A DNA stretch of 64,000 bases from Ruania alba (lineage in GTDB: Bacteria > Actinomycetota > Actinomycetes > Actinomycetales > Beutenbergiaceae), in NCBI RefSeq assembly GCF_900105765.1, contig NZ_FNTX01000002.1, positions 682,001 through 746,000 on the forward strand, in the 5' to 3' direction. Below the pieces are notes generated by a model. The model was given only the letters and a program-made list of their open reading frames with translations. It had not been told where the DNA came from and searched no databases. Position 1 is the first letter of the stretch. The number at the start of each line of letters is the position of its first letter. The translations under genes were made by a program, and so were the position numbers. Below are positions 50,918 to 60,495 of the stretch, one piece after another.

Positions 50918-52345
50918 ATGTCGGCTCCATCCGGCCACAGTCCCACGTCCGACCAACCCCGGCTGCTGCTGCACGGCGGCCGCTGGGCCGCGCTTATCCC
51001 GGCCGTCGTCCTGATCGCGGTGATGTGCGTCCTGTCCATCGCCGAGCGCGCCGCGATCTCCGCCTTCTGGGTGGGCGGTCTCGTCGCCCTCGTCGTGGGG
51101 ATGGCGCTCGCGGTGAACCGCACGGCCTACGCCCAGACCGTGGTGCGGGGCCTCACCGACCGCACGGGCGCCGTCGTGATCCTCGCGTTCATCTTCGCCG
51201 GGGTGTTCGGCACCATCATGAAGGCCGCCGGCCTGGTGGACGGACTGCTCTGGGTGGGTCTGCAGACCGGGCTCACCGGCGCGGCGTTCACCGTGCTCGC
51301 GTTCCTGCTGGCCTGCGTGTTCGCGGCCGGGACCGGCACCAGCGTGGGCACCGTGCTGGCGATGGTGCCGGTGCTCTACCCGGCAGGCGTGGCGCTCGGC
51401 GCGGACCCGACCATGCTCGCGGTCGCCCTGATCGCCGGTGGTGCCTTCGGTGACAACATCGCCCCGATCTCAGACACCACAGTGACGTCCGCGTTCACCC
51501 AGGACGCCGAGATGGGCGACGTGGTGCGATCCCGCCTGCCGCTCGCGCTCACCGCGGCGGCCGTGGCCGTGGTGGTCTTCGCGCTGACCGGCGGCGGCGG
51601 CGAGGTCACCGCCACCGACACGGGGGAGCTGAGCGCGCTCGGGCTGATCCAGCTCATCCCGTTCGCGCTCGTGCTGATCCTCGCGGTACTCCGCCGGCAC
51701 ATCTTCGTGGCACTCACCTGGGGCATCGTCGCCGCCGTCCTGATCGGCGCGGTGACCGGGCAGCTCAGCCTCGGCGAGGTGTTCAGCATCCCGGCCGAGC
51801 GCGGCGAGTCCACCGGGCTGCTCGAGGACGGGATCGGCGGCGTCACCGGTGTGGTGATGCTGGTGCTGTTCATCATGGCGCTGGGCCGGGTGCTCGCCGA
51901 GAGCGGGATGATGGACGCGGTGCTGGAGCGGTTGGAGCGGTCCGCCGCCCGTGGGGTGCGCAGCGCCGAGCTGACCATCATCGTCGTCACGCTGATCTTC
52001 ACCGTGCCGCTGGGGGCCAACGCCCCCGCGATCCTGCTGGTGGGTCCGACCATCGCGAAGCCGCTGGGCAGCCAGTATTCGCTCAGCCCGGCTCGCCGCG
52101 CGAACCTGCTCGACTGCAGCGCGTGCACCGTGTTCTACATGCTGCCCTGGCACAACGCGGTGATCGTCTGGTTCGCCACCGTCTCCACGGTGGCTGCCGA
52201 GGCCGGAATCGAGGGACCAGGTATCGGCGCGGCCTTCCTGAACCCGTACGCCTGGGCGATGCTGGTGGTGATCGTCGTCTCCGCGATCACCGGCTGGAAC
52301 CGCTCGTACAGCAAGGTCGAGAGCGCGGAGCCCGTGGCGCCGTGA
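50918..52345 (+). CDS. NhaC-family Na+/H+ antiporter-like transporter
   Basis: Membrane protein of 475 residues with about 11 helices. Conserved motifs: GTGTSVGTVLAMVPVLYP and GGAFGDNIAPISDTTVTSA in the middle, and SACTVFYMLPWHNAVIVW near the end. The family exchanges sodium and protons, or arginine/ornithine-like or malate/lactate substrates. The stop overlaps the racemase start (GTGA), so an amino acid substrate is possible. ATG 50918 has weak AAAG upstream. Confidence 0.88.
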   Translation: MSAPSGHSPTSDQPRLLLHGGRWAALIPAVVLIAVMCVLSIAERAAISAFWVGGLVALVVGMALAVNRTAYAQTVVRGLTDRTGAVVILAFIFAGVFGTIMKAAGLVDGLLWVGLQTGLTGAAFTVLAFLLACVFAAGTGTSVGTVLAMVPVLYPAGVALGADPTMLAVALIAGGAFGDNIAPISDTTVTSAFTQDAEMGDVVRSRLPLALTAAAVAVVVFALTGGGGEVTATDTGELSALGLIQLIPFALVLILAVLRRHIFVALTWGIVAAVLIGAVTGQLSLGEVFSIPAERGESTGLLEDGIGGVTGVVMLVLFIMALGRVLAESGMMDAVLERLERSAARGVRSAELTIIVVTLIFTVPLGANAPAILLVGPTIAKPLGSQYSLSPARRANLLDCSACTVFYMLPWHNAVIVWFATVSTVAAEAGIEGPGIGAAFLNPYAWAMLVVIVVSAITGWNRSYSKVESAEPVAP

Positions 52346-53028
52346 CCTCCCCGTTGATCGGTGTGCTCGGCGGGATGGGCCCCGCGGCGAGCGTGCACTT
52401 CCAGGCACGCCTGGTCCAGCTCACCCCCGCCGAGCGGGACGCCGACCACCCCACCACCGTGGTCTGGTCCGACCCTCGGGTGCCGGACCGGGTGGCCGCG
52501 CTGCGCGGTACGGGCGCGTCGCCGGTCCCGGCGCTCCGGCGCGGGGTCGGGGTGCTCCGGTCCGCCGGCGCGTCCGTGATCGCCGTACCGTGCAACACGG
52601 TGCACCCGTTCTTGCCCGAGGTGCTCCCGCCGGGTGGCTGGGTGGACATGATCACGACGGCGGCCGCTCGCCTGGCAGCGGACGGTGCCACCCGGGTGGG
52701 GGTGCTGGCCACGGCCGCCACGCTCGAGCACGGCATGTACACGCACGCGTTGGCCGAGCATGGGATCGAGGCGCACGCGCCCGCTGACCAGGAGGCCATC
52801 CTCGAGCTGATCGCCGCGGTCAAGGCCGGCCGGGCGCCGTCGGACCTGCTCGCCCGGCTCGGCACCACCGTGCGCACCGTGCTGGCCGACGGGTGCGACG
52901 CGGTGCTGATCGCGTGCACCGAGCTGTCCGTGGTCGCCGCCGCCGGCGGGGAGGAACCGGGCATGGTGGACGCGCTGGACGAGCTGGCCCGGGAGACGTT
53001 GCGCCGGGTAGGCGTCACGCCATGGTGA
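52342..53028 (+). CDS. Aspartate/glutamate racemase family protein
   Basis: 228 residues. Starts LIGVLGGMGPAASVHF, first catalytic Cys in AVPCNTVHPFL and second in LIACTELSVV, as expected for the PLP-independent two-cysteine mechanism. GTG 52342 overlaps the transporter stop. Together with the transporter it suggests import and racemisation of an amino acid. Confidence 0.92.
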   Translation: MTSPLIGVLGGMGPAASVHFQARLVQLTPAERDADHPTTVVWSDPRVPDRVAALRGTGASPVPALRRGVGVLRSAGASVIAVPCNTVHPFLPEVLPPGGWVDMITTAAARLAADGATRVGVLATAATLEHGMYTHALAEHGIEAHAPADQEAILELIAAVKAGRAPSDLLARLGTTVRTVLADGCDAVLIACTELSVVAAAGGEEPGMVDALDELARETLRRVGVTPW

Positions 53029-53031
53029 ACC

Positions 53032-54327
53032 TCAGCGCCGGGCGGTGAACCGTTCGTCCAGGTGCTCGCGGAGTACCTGGTCGTCGATCCGGCCACCCCG
53101 CACCATCACGCCGTAGGAGGCGCCGGAGCCCTCGGGCGCCTGCCCGGCCGCGGCCTCGGCCACCGCGTCACGCACGTCGGTGAGGAAGGTCTCCACGATG
53201 TCGGCGTGCCGCGGGAAGGTCACCACGTGCAGCGAGGGTGGGCTGTCCTGGGTGTCGATCCACCAACCACGGGTACCCAGAGCAGAGGCGATGGAGGCGA
53301 TGGACGGGCCCGACGAGGTCGCAGCGAAGACACCCATCGGTGGTGTGCCGATCACCTGCAGCCCGTTCTCGGTGAGGCCGGCTTGGATGGTGCGGGCCGT
53401 CGTCATCACCTGGGCCACCAGCTCGCGGTACCCCGACCTGCCCAGGGCGCTCATCGCCGTCCAGGCGGCGGCCGCCGGGCCCACGGCGCGGGTGCCGATC
53501 ACCCCGGAGGCCGCGTAGGCACCACCGGGCCAGCCGGTGGAGACGTAGTAGCTGGCGTGCCGCAGCTCCGGGGTGGCAAAGAGCAGCACCGAGGCACCTT
53601 TCGCCCCGTAGCCGTACTTGTGCAGGTCCACCGAGACCGAGGTCACGCCTGGGACGTCCAGCCCGAACCGTGGCGGTGTGGTGCCGGCGGCGTCCAGGAA
53701 CGGCAGGAACAGCCCACCCATCGCGGCGTCGATGTGCAGCCCTACACCGGTGCCCGCGAGCGCCGCACCGACCTCCTCGATCGGGTCCACCACCCCGAAC
53801 GGGAAGCACGGGGCGGACAGGCACACCGCCGCGGTCGATTCGTCCACGGCGGCGAGCAGCTCGGCCACGTCCGGCAGCCCGTCGGCACCCACCCCGACGA
53901 GCTCGACAGTGAAGCCGAGGTAGTCGGCGGCCTTCCAGAAGCCGGGGTGCGCCGTCACCGGCATCACCAAGCGGCGCTTGTTCACGTTGGCGGGCAGGTC
54001 CCGGTACCCCTTGAGCGCCACCATGATCGACTCGGTGCCACCGGAGGTGAACACCCCGTAGAAGTCCCGCCCGGGCGCCACGATCGATCCGACCATGTCC
54101 ACCACCTCGGACTCGAACTGCTGCACGCTCGGGAAGGCCGAGGCGGACAGGGCATTCTCGTGCGCGAACAGGGCACCGGCGTCGTCGACGAGCTCCTGGT
54201 GCCAGGCCGGGGAGTCGTACACCAGCGACCAGCCGCGCCCGCCGCGCCAGTCCACGTCGTCGGAGGTGGCCTCCGCCCATCCGGTGCGGATCTCGGCCGG
54301 GTCCATGCCGTGTTCCGGAAGTTGCAT
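53032..54327 (-). CDS. PLP-dependent decarboxylase / sphingosine-1-phosphate lyase-like protein
   Basis: 431 residues, fold type I. Cofactor lysine in SVDLHKYGYGAKGASVLLF, and the Asp binding PLP in GLHIDAAMGGLF. GVFTSGGTESIMVALKGY is the phosphate-binding segment. The same arrangement is found in glutamate decarboxylase and S1P lyase families; this one is nearer the lyase-like group. The tail-to-tail gap with the racemase is 3 bp. Substrate unknown. ATG 54327. Confidence 0.85.
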   Translation of the reverse strand: MQLPEHGMDPAEIRTGWAEATSDDVDWRGGRGWSLVYDSPAWHQELVDDAGALFAHENALSASAFPSVQQFESEVVDMVGSIVAPGRDFYGVFTSGGTESIMVALKGYRDLPANVNKRRLVMPVTAHPGFWKAADYLGFTVELVGVGADGLPDVAELLAAVDESTAAVCLSAPCFPFGVVDPIEEVGAALAGTGVGLHIDAAMGGLFLPFLDAAGTTPPRFGLDVPGVTSVSVDLHKYGYGAKGASVLLFATPELRHASYYVSTGWPGGAYAASGVIGTRAVGPAAAAWTAMSALGRSGYRELVAQVMTTARTIQAGLTENGLQVIGTPPMGVFAATSSGPSIASIASALGTRGWWIDTQDSPPSLHVVTFPRHADIVETFLTDVRDAVAEAAAGQAPEGSGASYGVMVRGGRIDDQVLREHLDERFTARR

Positions 54328-54590
54328 GGCGTCGACCTTACTGCGCCGAGGTGGTGCGACCGGTGCGCTGTTCAGCACTCGAGCCGGGTACGGACCCAGC
54401 GGGCGAGGTCGTCCTGGCGGGCCCGTCGCCGGTCTCGTCGGCCCAGCTCCACGCCTCGAGCGCGTGCAGGAGGAAATGAGCGAGACGCGAGGGAGCCGCA
54501 CTCGCTACGATCGGGCGATGTACCTCACACGTGAAAGGGCGAACCAACCCCGCCCACTCAGGCGGGAGTTGTCCTGAGAGTGAGAAGTTC

Positions 54591-54890
54591 ATGGCACGTC
54601 CCTCGTTCTACCGACGCCGTTTCCTCAACCGGCGCGGACATCACGCCGGTGCGTACGCGCTGGCTCAGGTGCGCACCGAGGCATCCTGGGAACCCGGTTC
54701 CGATGACCGTCGCGTCGATGCCCAGCTGACCCTCGCGGACTGCGGGCGGGTGGTCTCGCTGGAGTTCGACGTCGACACTGCTGGAGACGCGCGCAACGCC
54801 TTGTACAAGGCACGCCTTCTTCGGTCGATCATCATCGGATTCACCGAGGCGCTCGAGCAGGCGGTCGCTGAGACCGGCCACCAGCAGTGA
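54591..54890 (+). CDS. Small protein of unknown function
   Basis: 99 residues, basic N-terminus (RPSFYRRRFLNRRGHHAG), then strands (DAQLTLADCGRVVSLEFDVD) and a helix (ARNALYKARLLRSIIIGFTEAL). It looks like a folded domain and is not recognised. AGAGTGAGAAG precedes the ATG. Its leader contains a CCCGCC/GGCGGG stem-loop (54549-54566). The 263-bp region before it (54328-54590) holds no other gene. Confidence 0.6.
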   Translation: MARPSFYRRRFLNRRGHHAGAYALAQVRTEASWEPGSDDRRVDAQLTLADCGRVVSLEFDVDTAGDARNALYKARLLRSIIIGFTEALEQAVAETGHQQ

Positions 54891-54896
54891 CACGCA

Positions 54897-54935
54897 CGAC
54901 GGCGTCCGTCCCCGCGAAGGGAACGGACGCCGTCG
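54897..54935. terminator. Bidirectional terminator
   Basis: Perfect 13-bp stem (54897-54909 with 54923-54935), loop 13 nt, between convergent small gene and catalase. Confidence 0.85.
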
Positions 54936-54948
54936 GGAATGGTGAGCG

Positions 54949-56409
54949 TCAGCTCACGGTGGCGTGCAACGCCTGCACCGCATCACGCACCCGAGCCCCG
55001 AGTGCGGTATCCACCTGGTCCCAGTAGGCGAAGGCCCGCTCACGGATGTCATCCGAACGCACCTGGGCGACGTGCCCGGCAATGTTGCCGACGAGGCGCT
55101 CGCGCGCGGCGTCGTCGAGCACCTCACGCACGAGGGTGCCGGCCTGGCCGAAGTCGTCGTCCTCGGCGTGCAGCGTCTGCGCGGCGCGCTGCATCTCGCC
55201 GTCGGACTCCCAGTTGCCCTCACCCGCGGCCGCCGGGTCGCCCGCCGGGCCACCGAAACTGTTCGGGGCGTAGACCGGGGCGTCGGCGGCGCGGTAGTGG
55301 TGCCGCATGGCGCCATCCTTGGAGTAGGAGTGGATCGGCGACTTCGGCGCGTTCACCGGCAGCTCGGCATGGTTCGTGCCGACCCGGTAGCGGTGCGCGT
55401 CGGCGTAGGAGAAGATCCGGGCGAGCAGCATCTTGTCCGGGCTGGCGGCGATCCCCGGCACGAAGTTCGACGGCGCGAAGGCGGCCTGCTCGATCTGGGC
55501 GTGGAAGTTCTCCGGGTTCTTGTTCAGCGTCATCGTGCCCACCTCGATCAGCGGGTAGTCGCTGTGCGGCCACACCTTGGTGAGGTCAAACGGGTTGAAC
55601 CGGTAGGTCTTGGCGTCCTCGTCGGGCATCACCTGCACCTTGAGGGTCCAGGAGGGGAAGTCGCCGGCCTCGATCGCCTCGTACAGGTCGCGGCGGTGGT
55701 GGTCGGCGTCCTGGCCGGCGAGCTCGTCCGCCTCGGCGCCGGAGAGGAACTCGTTGCCCTGGTTCGTCTCAAAGTGGTACTTCACCCAGAACCGCTCACC
55801 GTCGGCGTTGATCCACTGGTAGGTGTGCGAGCCGAAGCCGTCCATGTGCCTCCACGTGGCGGGGATGCCCCGGTCGCCCATCAGCCAGGTGACCTGGTGG
55901 GCGCTCTCGGGCTGCAGGCTCCAGAAGTCCCACTGCATGTCGTTGTCGCGCAGGCCCGAGCCGGGCAGGCGCTTCTGCGAGCGGATGAAGTCGGGGAACT
56001 TGATCCCGTCCCGGATAAAGAAGACCGGGGTGTTGTTGCCCACGAGGTCGTAGTTGCCCTCACTGGTGTAGAACTTCACCGCGAAACCGCGCGGGTCGCG
56101 CCAGGTGTCGGGGCTGCCCTGCTCCCCGGCCACGGTGGAGAAGCGGATGAGCATGTCGGTCTCCACACCCGGCTGGAACAGTGCCGCGCGGGTGTACTGC
56201 GAGACGTCGCCGGTGGTGACGAAGGTGCCGAAGGCGCCGCCGCCCTTGGCGTGCACCACGCGCTCGGGAACGCGTTCGCGGTTGAACTGGGCGAGCTTCT
56301 CGACCACGTAGTGGTCGTGCAGGGCGATCGGTCCGGTGTTGCCGACGGTGAGCGAATGCTGGTCGCTGGCTACCGGGGAGCCGGTGTTGGTGGTGGTCAC
56401 ATCAGTCAT
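54949..56409 (-). CDS. katA: Catalase, monofunctional heme type
   Basis: Hydrogen peroxide dismutation in the cytoplasm. 486 residues, a small-subunit clade catalase. Active-site His in [12 protein letters not shown], the Asn in [14 protein letters not shown], heme-ligand Tyr in [14 protein letters not shown]. Lies just after the Fur-family regulator, 51 bp apart, so likely co-transcribed and induced by peroxide. Confidence 0.97.
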   Translation of the reverse strand: MTDVTTTNTGSPVASDQHSLTVGNTGPIALHDHYVVEKLAQFNRERVPERVVHAKGGGAFGTFVTTGDVSQYTRAALFQPGVETDMLIRFSTVAGEQGSPDTWRDPRGFAVKFYTSEGNYDLVGNNTPVFFIRDGIKFPDFIRSQKRLPGSGLRDNDMQWDFWSLQPESAHQVTWLMGDRGIPATWRHMDGFGSHTYQWINADGERFWVKYHFETNQGNEFLSGAEADELAGQDADHHRRDLYEAIEAGDFPSWTLKVQVMPDEDAKTYRFNPFDLTKVWPHSDYPLIEVGTMTLNKNPENFHAQIEQAAFAPSNFVPGIAASPDKMLLARIFSYADAHRYRVGTNHAELPVNAPKSPIHSYSKDGAMRHHYRAADAPVYAPNSFGGPAGDPAAAGEGNWESDGEMQRAAQTLHAEDDDFGQAGTLVREVLDDAARERLVGNIAGHVAQVRSDDIRERAFAYWDQVDTALGARVRDAVQALHATVS

Positions 56410-56460
56410 GGGTGTGCAACTCCTCGTTCGGGGATCTGGGAAAAGGCCGGGCGCGGCGGG

Positions 56461-56913
56461 TCAGGCCGTCTCGCCGTCGGGCGTGGCCTCGCACGCGGCG
56501 CACAGGCCGCGGAACAGCACATCGGCCGCCACGATGCGCATCCCGCCGGTCTCGGCCGGGGTGAGGCACGGCGCATGCCCGACGACGCAACTCACGTCTT
56601 CGACCGCGCCGCACCGCACGCACATCACGTGGTGGTGGTTGTCGCCGATCCGGGTCTCGTACCGGGCCGGGGAGTCGGGGGTCTCCAGCTTGCGGAGCAG
56701 TCCCCACTCGCTGAGATCGGTGAGCACCTGGTACACCGACGGTGCGGTCAGGGCGGGCAACTCGGCCCGGGCGGCGTCGAGGATCGTCTCGGCGCTCGCG
56801 TGCGGGTGCCGGTGGGCGGCCTCGAGCACGGCGAGACGTTGCCGGGTCACCCGCCGACCCATCGACCGCAGCGCGGCCGACCAGGTCTGGCTGCTCTTCG
56901 GCTCGACGTCCAT
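56461..56913 (-). CDS. Fur/PerR-family transcriptional repressor
   Basis: 150 residues. Winged helix (RRVTRQRLAVLEAAHRHPHA, TAPSVYQVLTDLSEWGLL). Metal site in HHHVMCVRCGAVEDVS, and the C-terminal CAACE provides a second CxxC for structural zinc. Position before katA suggests a peroxide or iron sensor of the PerR/FurA kind. Start ATG 56913. Confidence 0.92.
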   Translation of the reverse strand: MDVEPKSSQTWSAALRSMGRRVTRQRLAVLEAAHRHPHASAETILDAARAELPALTAPSVYQVLTDLSEWGLLRKLETPDSPARYETRIGDNHHHVMCVRCGAVEDVSCVVGHAPCLTPAETGGMRIVAADVLFRGLCAACEATPDGETA

Positions 56914-56929
56914 GACTCGACCTTAGCAC

Positions 56930-56954
56930 CTTATTCCGATCTATTCGTAATAAG
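56930..56954. promoter_or_regulatory. Candidate Fur/PerR box
   Basis: CTTATT-N13-AATAAG inverted repeat (56930-56935 with 56949-56954) in an AT-rich island of the otherwise GC-rich region, 16 bp before the regulator start. It is likely autoregulatory and may also cover the divergent MFS gene. Confidence 0.65.
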
Positions 56955-56985
56955 CGGGATGCTCGGGCGCGATAGCCTCCGACAA

Positions 56986-58302
56986 GTGAGCATCCTCGCC
57001 GACCTGCGTACGGTGGCCGTCCACCGCGGATTCCGCCGACTCTTCACCGTGCGGCTGGTGTCCCAGTGCGGGGACGGCATGTTCCAGGCCGGCTTGGCCA
57101 CCCTGTTCTTCTTCTCCCCGGAGAATCTCGCCACCGCCGGGGCGGTGGCCACGGCGTTCGCGGTGCTGCTGCTGCCGTTCACCGTGGTGGGGCCGTTCGC
57201 CGGGCCACTGCTGGACCGGTGGCGACGCCGGCAGGTGCTGTTCGTCGGCAACGCCGCCCGGGTGGTGCTCACCGCGGTGCTGGCGCTGCTGATGGCTACC
57301 GACGGCGTCTCCGTGGTGGTCTACGTTCTCGCCCTGGTCACGCTCGGGGTGAACCGGTTCCTGCTCGCTGCGCTCTCGGCGGCCCTGCCGCGGGTGGTGC
57401 CGCGCGAACAGCTGCTCATCGCGAACACACTCAGCCCGACGCTCGGTGGGGTCTCGGCAGTGGTGGGTGCCGCGATCGGATTCGGCATCGGGTTGCTCGT
57501 GCCGGAAGGTCCGGGAAAGGACGGGCTGGTCCTGGCCGTGGCAGCGGTGCTGTTCGGGGCGGCGTCCCTGCTGGCGCTGCGCCTGGGCAAGAACCAGCTG
57601 GGTCCGGAGATCCACCAGGGGCGCACCGGCGGGGCCGCCCAGGTGTGGGGAGACGTCCGGGCCACCGCAGCGGATCTGGTCAGCGGCGCGCGGTACCTGG
57701 TGGCACGTGCGACGCCGGGGATGGCGCTCGGGGTGATGGCCACGCACAACTTCCTCTACGGCATGAACTTCATCGCCCTCATCCTCATCTCCCGGAACGT
57801 GCTCAGCGATCCCCTCGATGCGGTGGCCGGGCTCGGCACCTTCGGGCTACTCACCGGGATCGCCTTCGCCGGGCGAGGGCTGGCGATCGTGCTCACCCCC
57901 CTGGCCCACGAGCGGATGACACCGTCGCAGTGGGTGGTGGTGTGCCTGGGCATCGGGATGATCAGTCAGGTGCTGCTGTGCACCCGGCCCACCTTCGCGG
58001 TGGTGGCGGCCGCGGCGGTGCTGATAGGGCTGTCGGTGCAGGGCGCAAAGATCGCGGTGGACACCATCGTGCAGCGCGACACCGCCGACGAGTTCCGCGG
58101 CCGGGCGTTCTCCCTGTACGACACCCTCTACAACGGGGCGTTCGCGGGTGCTGCCGCTGTCGCCGCGGCGGTGCTGCCCGACACGGGGTGGGAGCGTGGC
58201 CCGTTCGTGGGGCTGGCGGTGGTGTTTGCCGTCCTCGCGGTGGTCTACCAGCGGGGAGTGTCCATCCTCCGCGACCGGCCACGCTCGGTGGGTGCCGTCT
58301 GA
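56986..58302 (+). CDS. MFS transporter
   Basis: Major facilitator with 12 helices, 438 residues from GTG 56986. Loop 2-3 has LLDRWRRRQVLFVGN, an MFS motif A variant. TPGMALGVMATHNFLYG and other glycine-rich helices follow, and FRGRAFSLYDTLYN near the end is typical of actinobacterial drug-efflux-like MFS. ATG 56959 is an alternative start but would overlap the region of the Fur box. Substrate unknown. Confidence 0.85.
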   Translation: MSILADLRTVAVHRGFRRLFTVRLVSQCGDGMFQAGLATLFFFSPENLATAGAVATAFAVLLLPFTVVGPFAGPLLDRWRRRQVLFVGNAARVVLTAVLALLMATDGVSVVVYVLALVTLGVNRFLLAALSAALPRVVPREQLLIANTLSPTLGGVSAVVGAAIGFGIGLLVPEGPGKDGLVLAVAAVLFGAASLLALRLGKNQLGPEIHQGRTGGAAQVWGDVRATAADLVSGARYLVARATPGMALGVMATHNFLYGMNFIALILISRNVLSDPLDAVAGLGTFGLLTGIAFAGRGLAIVLTPLAHERMTPSQWVVVCLGIGMISQVLLCTRPTFAVVAAAAVLIGLSVQGAKIAVDTIVQRDTADEFRGRAFSLYDTLYNGAFAGAAAVAAAVLPDTGWERGPFVGLAVVFAVLAVVYQRGVSILRDRPRSVGAV

Positions 58303-58320
58303 CGAGCCGCGGAGGCGCCG

Positions 58321-59136
58321 CTAGCGTTGCCGGTGGCCGAGCTGTGCGGAGATCTCGGCGGCGCCGCGCATCACCGCGTCGCGGACCCGCGGGAACTGCT
58401 CCTCGGTCATCCGGTAGCCGGGACCGGCGACGCTGAGCGCCGCGACGACGGCGCCGGTGAAGTCACGGATCGGCGCCGCCACCGCGTTCAGCCCTTCCTC
58501 CAGCTCCTCGGCCGCCACGGCGAAACCTTGGGCGCGCACCTCACGCAGCGTCTGGCGCAATGTCGCCCGGGCGGTCACCGTGCGGGAGGTGAAGCGCTCC
58601 AACCGGGCGGGCAGCGCCGCGCGCAGCGCACCCTCATCGAGCGCGGCCAGCAGGACCTTGCCGTTGGAGGTGGCATGCGGCGGCGTGGACTGACCGATCC
58701 AGTTGCGGGTGCCGATCGCCGTCGACGCCTCGGCCTGGCAGACGTTGACCGCCATGCCCTCGCGCAGCACCGCAACGTTGCAGGTCTCCTCGAGCTCCTC
58801 GGCCAGTCGATCGCACACCGGTTGGGCGACCTGGCTCACGTCGAGCGTCGCCGCCGTGGCCGCGGCCGCGGCGAGTCGCAGGCAGCCGGCACCCAGGCGG
58901 TAACCGGATCTACCTCCGGCGGGCTCGATCAGCCCGTGCCGGATCAGGTCCTCGTTCAGCCGCAGCACCGTGGACTTGTGGACGCCCAGCTCGCGCGCCA
59001 GCCGTACCAGGGTCGCCTCCCCCTCGTCGGCGATGATCTCCAGTACGCGTAGCGCGCGATCGACGGAGCGCACGGATGGGCCCCTGACGGCCTCGGGAGA
59101 GATGACCTGGGTGCGCATATCGTCCAGCGCGCCCAC
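58321..59136 (-). CDS. IclR family transcriptional regulator
   Basis: About 271 residues. N-terminal winged helix (VDRALRVLEIIADEGEATLVRL, ELGVHKSTVLRLNEDLI), then the IclR effector domain (HATSNGKVLLAAL, GFAVAAEELEEGLNAVAAPI), both standard. GTG 59136 has AAGGGAG just upstream; ATG 59163 is the longer option. Divergent from the one-carbon cassette, so probably its regulator. Confidence 0.92.
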   Translation of the reverse strand: MGALDDMRTQVISPEAVRGPSVRSVDRALRVLEIIADEGEATLVRLARELGVHKSTVLRLNEDLIRHGLIEPAGGRSGYRLGAGCLRLAAAAATAATLDVSQVAQPVCDRLAEELEETCNVAVLREGMAVNVCQAEASTAIGTRNWIGQSTPPHATSNGKVLLAALDEGALRAALPARLERFTSRTVTARATLRQTLREVRAQGFAVAAEELEEGLNAVAAPIRDFTGAVVAALSVAGPGYRMTEEQFPRVRDAVMRGAAEISAQLGHRQR

Positions 59137-59181
59137 GACGCTCCCTTTCGTCTCCCATGTCATCGCCCCAGCCTAGCTATG

Positions 59182-59217
59182 GTTGCGCGATACGCAACCT
59201 ATTGCGCATAGTGCGCA
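59182..59217. promoter_or_regulatory. Candidate IclR operators between iclR-type gene and demethylase
   Basis: GTTGCG-CGATA-CGCAAC (59182-59198) and TGCGCA-TAG-TGCGCA (59203-59217) lie back to back. IclR proteins bind palindromes of this kind. The second is shared with the pectinesterase/GH28 promoter at 21449-21463 (13 of 15). Confidence 0.55.
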
Positions 59218-59265
59218 CGCCTGGTAGACAGGAAACCACCGTCGGAACTCGGCGAAAGGACGACG

Positions 59266-60495
59266 ATGTCCGTGAATCCAGACCCTCGGATCCTGCTGTA
59301 CCCCAGGATTCGCAAGTCCCCCTTCTTCCACGCCTCCCGGCAGCATGGCGTCGCCATGTACAGCGTCTACAACCGCACGTATCATGCCCGGCACTACGGC
59401 GACCCCGTGGCGGAGTACTGGTCGCTGCTGAACGGCGTCACGCTGTGGGATGTCGGCGTCGAACGCCAGGTGGAGATCACCGGCCCCGACGCCGCTGCCT
59501 TCACCGATTACCTCATCACGCGGGACCTGAGCAGATGTGCGGTCGGGCAGTGCAAGTACGTCTTCGTGACGAACGAGGCCGGCGGCATCCTGAACGACCC
59601 GGTGCTGCTGCGCCTGGGCGAGAATCACTTCTGGCTCTCACTCGCCGACAGCGACGTCCTGCTGTGGGCCCAGGGTGTCGCCCACGGATCGGACTTCGAC
59701 GTGACGATCCGCGAAGCCGACGTGGGCCCGGTGCAGGTGCAGGGACCGCGGTCCCCCGAGGTCATGAGCGCGCTGTTCGGGCCGAGCGTGCTCGAGATCG
59801 GCTACTACCGCCTCGGCGTGTACGAGCTGGACGGGATGAGCCTCGTGGTCTCCCGCACGGGCTACACCGGCGAGGCCGGGTTCGAGATCTACGTGCGGAA
59901 CGCCTCGCGCGACGGTGTCCAGCTGTGGGAGAGGGTGATGGCTGCGGGCTCGCCCTACGGCCTGACGCCGATCGGCCCCTGCCACATCCGCCGCATCGAG
60001 GCGGGGATGCTCGCCCAGGGCTGCGACATCACCTTCGACACCAATCCCTTCGAGATCGGCATGGGCTACGACTGGATGGTCAGCCTCGACAAGGGCGCCG
60101 ACTTCATCGGCAAGCAGGCGCTGTTGCGTATCCGTGAGGAGGGCGTGACCCGCAAGCTCGCCGGAGTGGAGATCGGCGGGGCCGAGCTCGGCAGCTACAA
60201 CGACGGATCGATGATCGAGCCGTTCCCGGTGCGCCACGAGGGCGCCGAGGTCGGCCAGGTCACCTCGGCCTGCTGGTCGCCGCGGCTGGAGAAGAACATC
60301 GGATACGCGATGGTCCCGGTGGCGCTGGCAGAGCTGGGAACCACGCTGGAGATCGTCACGCCGGACGGGACGGCGGACGCCGTCGTCGTGCCCAAGCCCT
60401 TCATCGACCCGAAGAAGGACCTGCCCAAGCAGGTGCTGAGCGGCACCAGGGGTCCGCAGGACCCGGGAGGGAGCAGGAAGTCCGATGCTGCCTGA
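59266..60495 (+). CDS. DmdA/GcvT-like THF-dependent methyltransferase (demethylase)
   Basis: 409 residues of the aminomethyltransferase family, transferring a methyl or methylene group to tetrahydrofolate. Features shared with DMSP demethylase and related GcvT-like enzymes: VTLWDVGVERQVEITGPDA, SLADSDVLLWAQGVA, VSRTGYTGEAGFEIYV. THF contacts sit in the Glu of RRIEAGML. Substrate unknown: DMSP, methoxylated compounds and betaine-type N-methyl donors are all possible. ATG 59266 has AAAGGA upstream. The following genes handle the resulting 5-methyl- or 5,10-methylene-THF. Confidence 0.85.
   Translation: MSVNPDPRILLYPRIRKSPFFHASRQHGVAMYSVYNRTYHARHYGDPVAEYWSLLNGVTLWDVGVERQVEITGPDAAAFTDYLITRDLSRCAVGQCKYVFVTNEAGGILNDPVLLRLGENHFWLSLADSDVLLWAQGVAHGSDFDVTIREADVGPVQVQGPRSPEVMSALFGPSVLEIGYYRLGVYELDGMSLVVSRTGYTGEAGFEIYVRNASRDGVQLWERVMAAGSPYGLTPIGPCHIRRIEAGMLAQGCDITFDTNPFEIGMGYDWMVSLDKGADFIGKQALLRIREEGVTRKLAGVEIGGAELGSYNDGSMIEPFPVRHEGAEVGQVTSACWSPRLEKNIGYAMVPVALAELGTTLEIVTPDGTADAVVVPKPFIDPKKDLPKQVLSGTRGPQDPGGSRKSDAA

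Noticed and set aside
54964-56985. Plus-strand open frame running through katA and the Fur gene into the MFS gene
   Set aside because: Only the part after 56986 resembles a transporter. The rest is antisense to catalase and Fur coding sequence.
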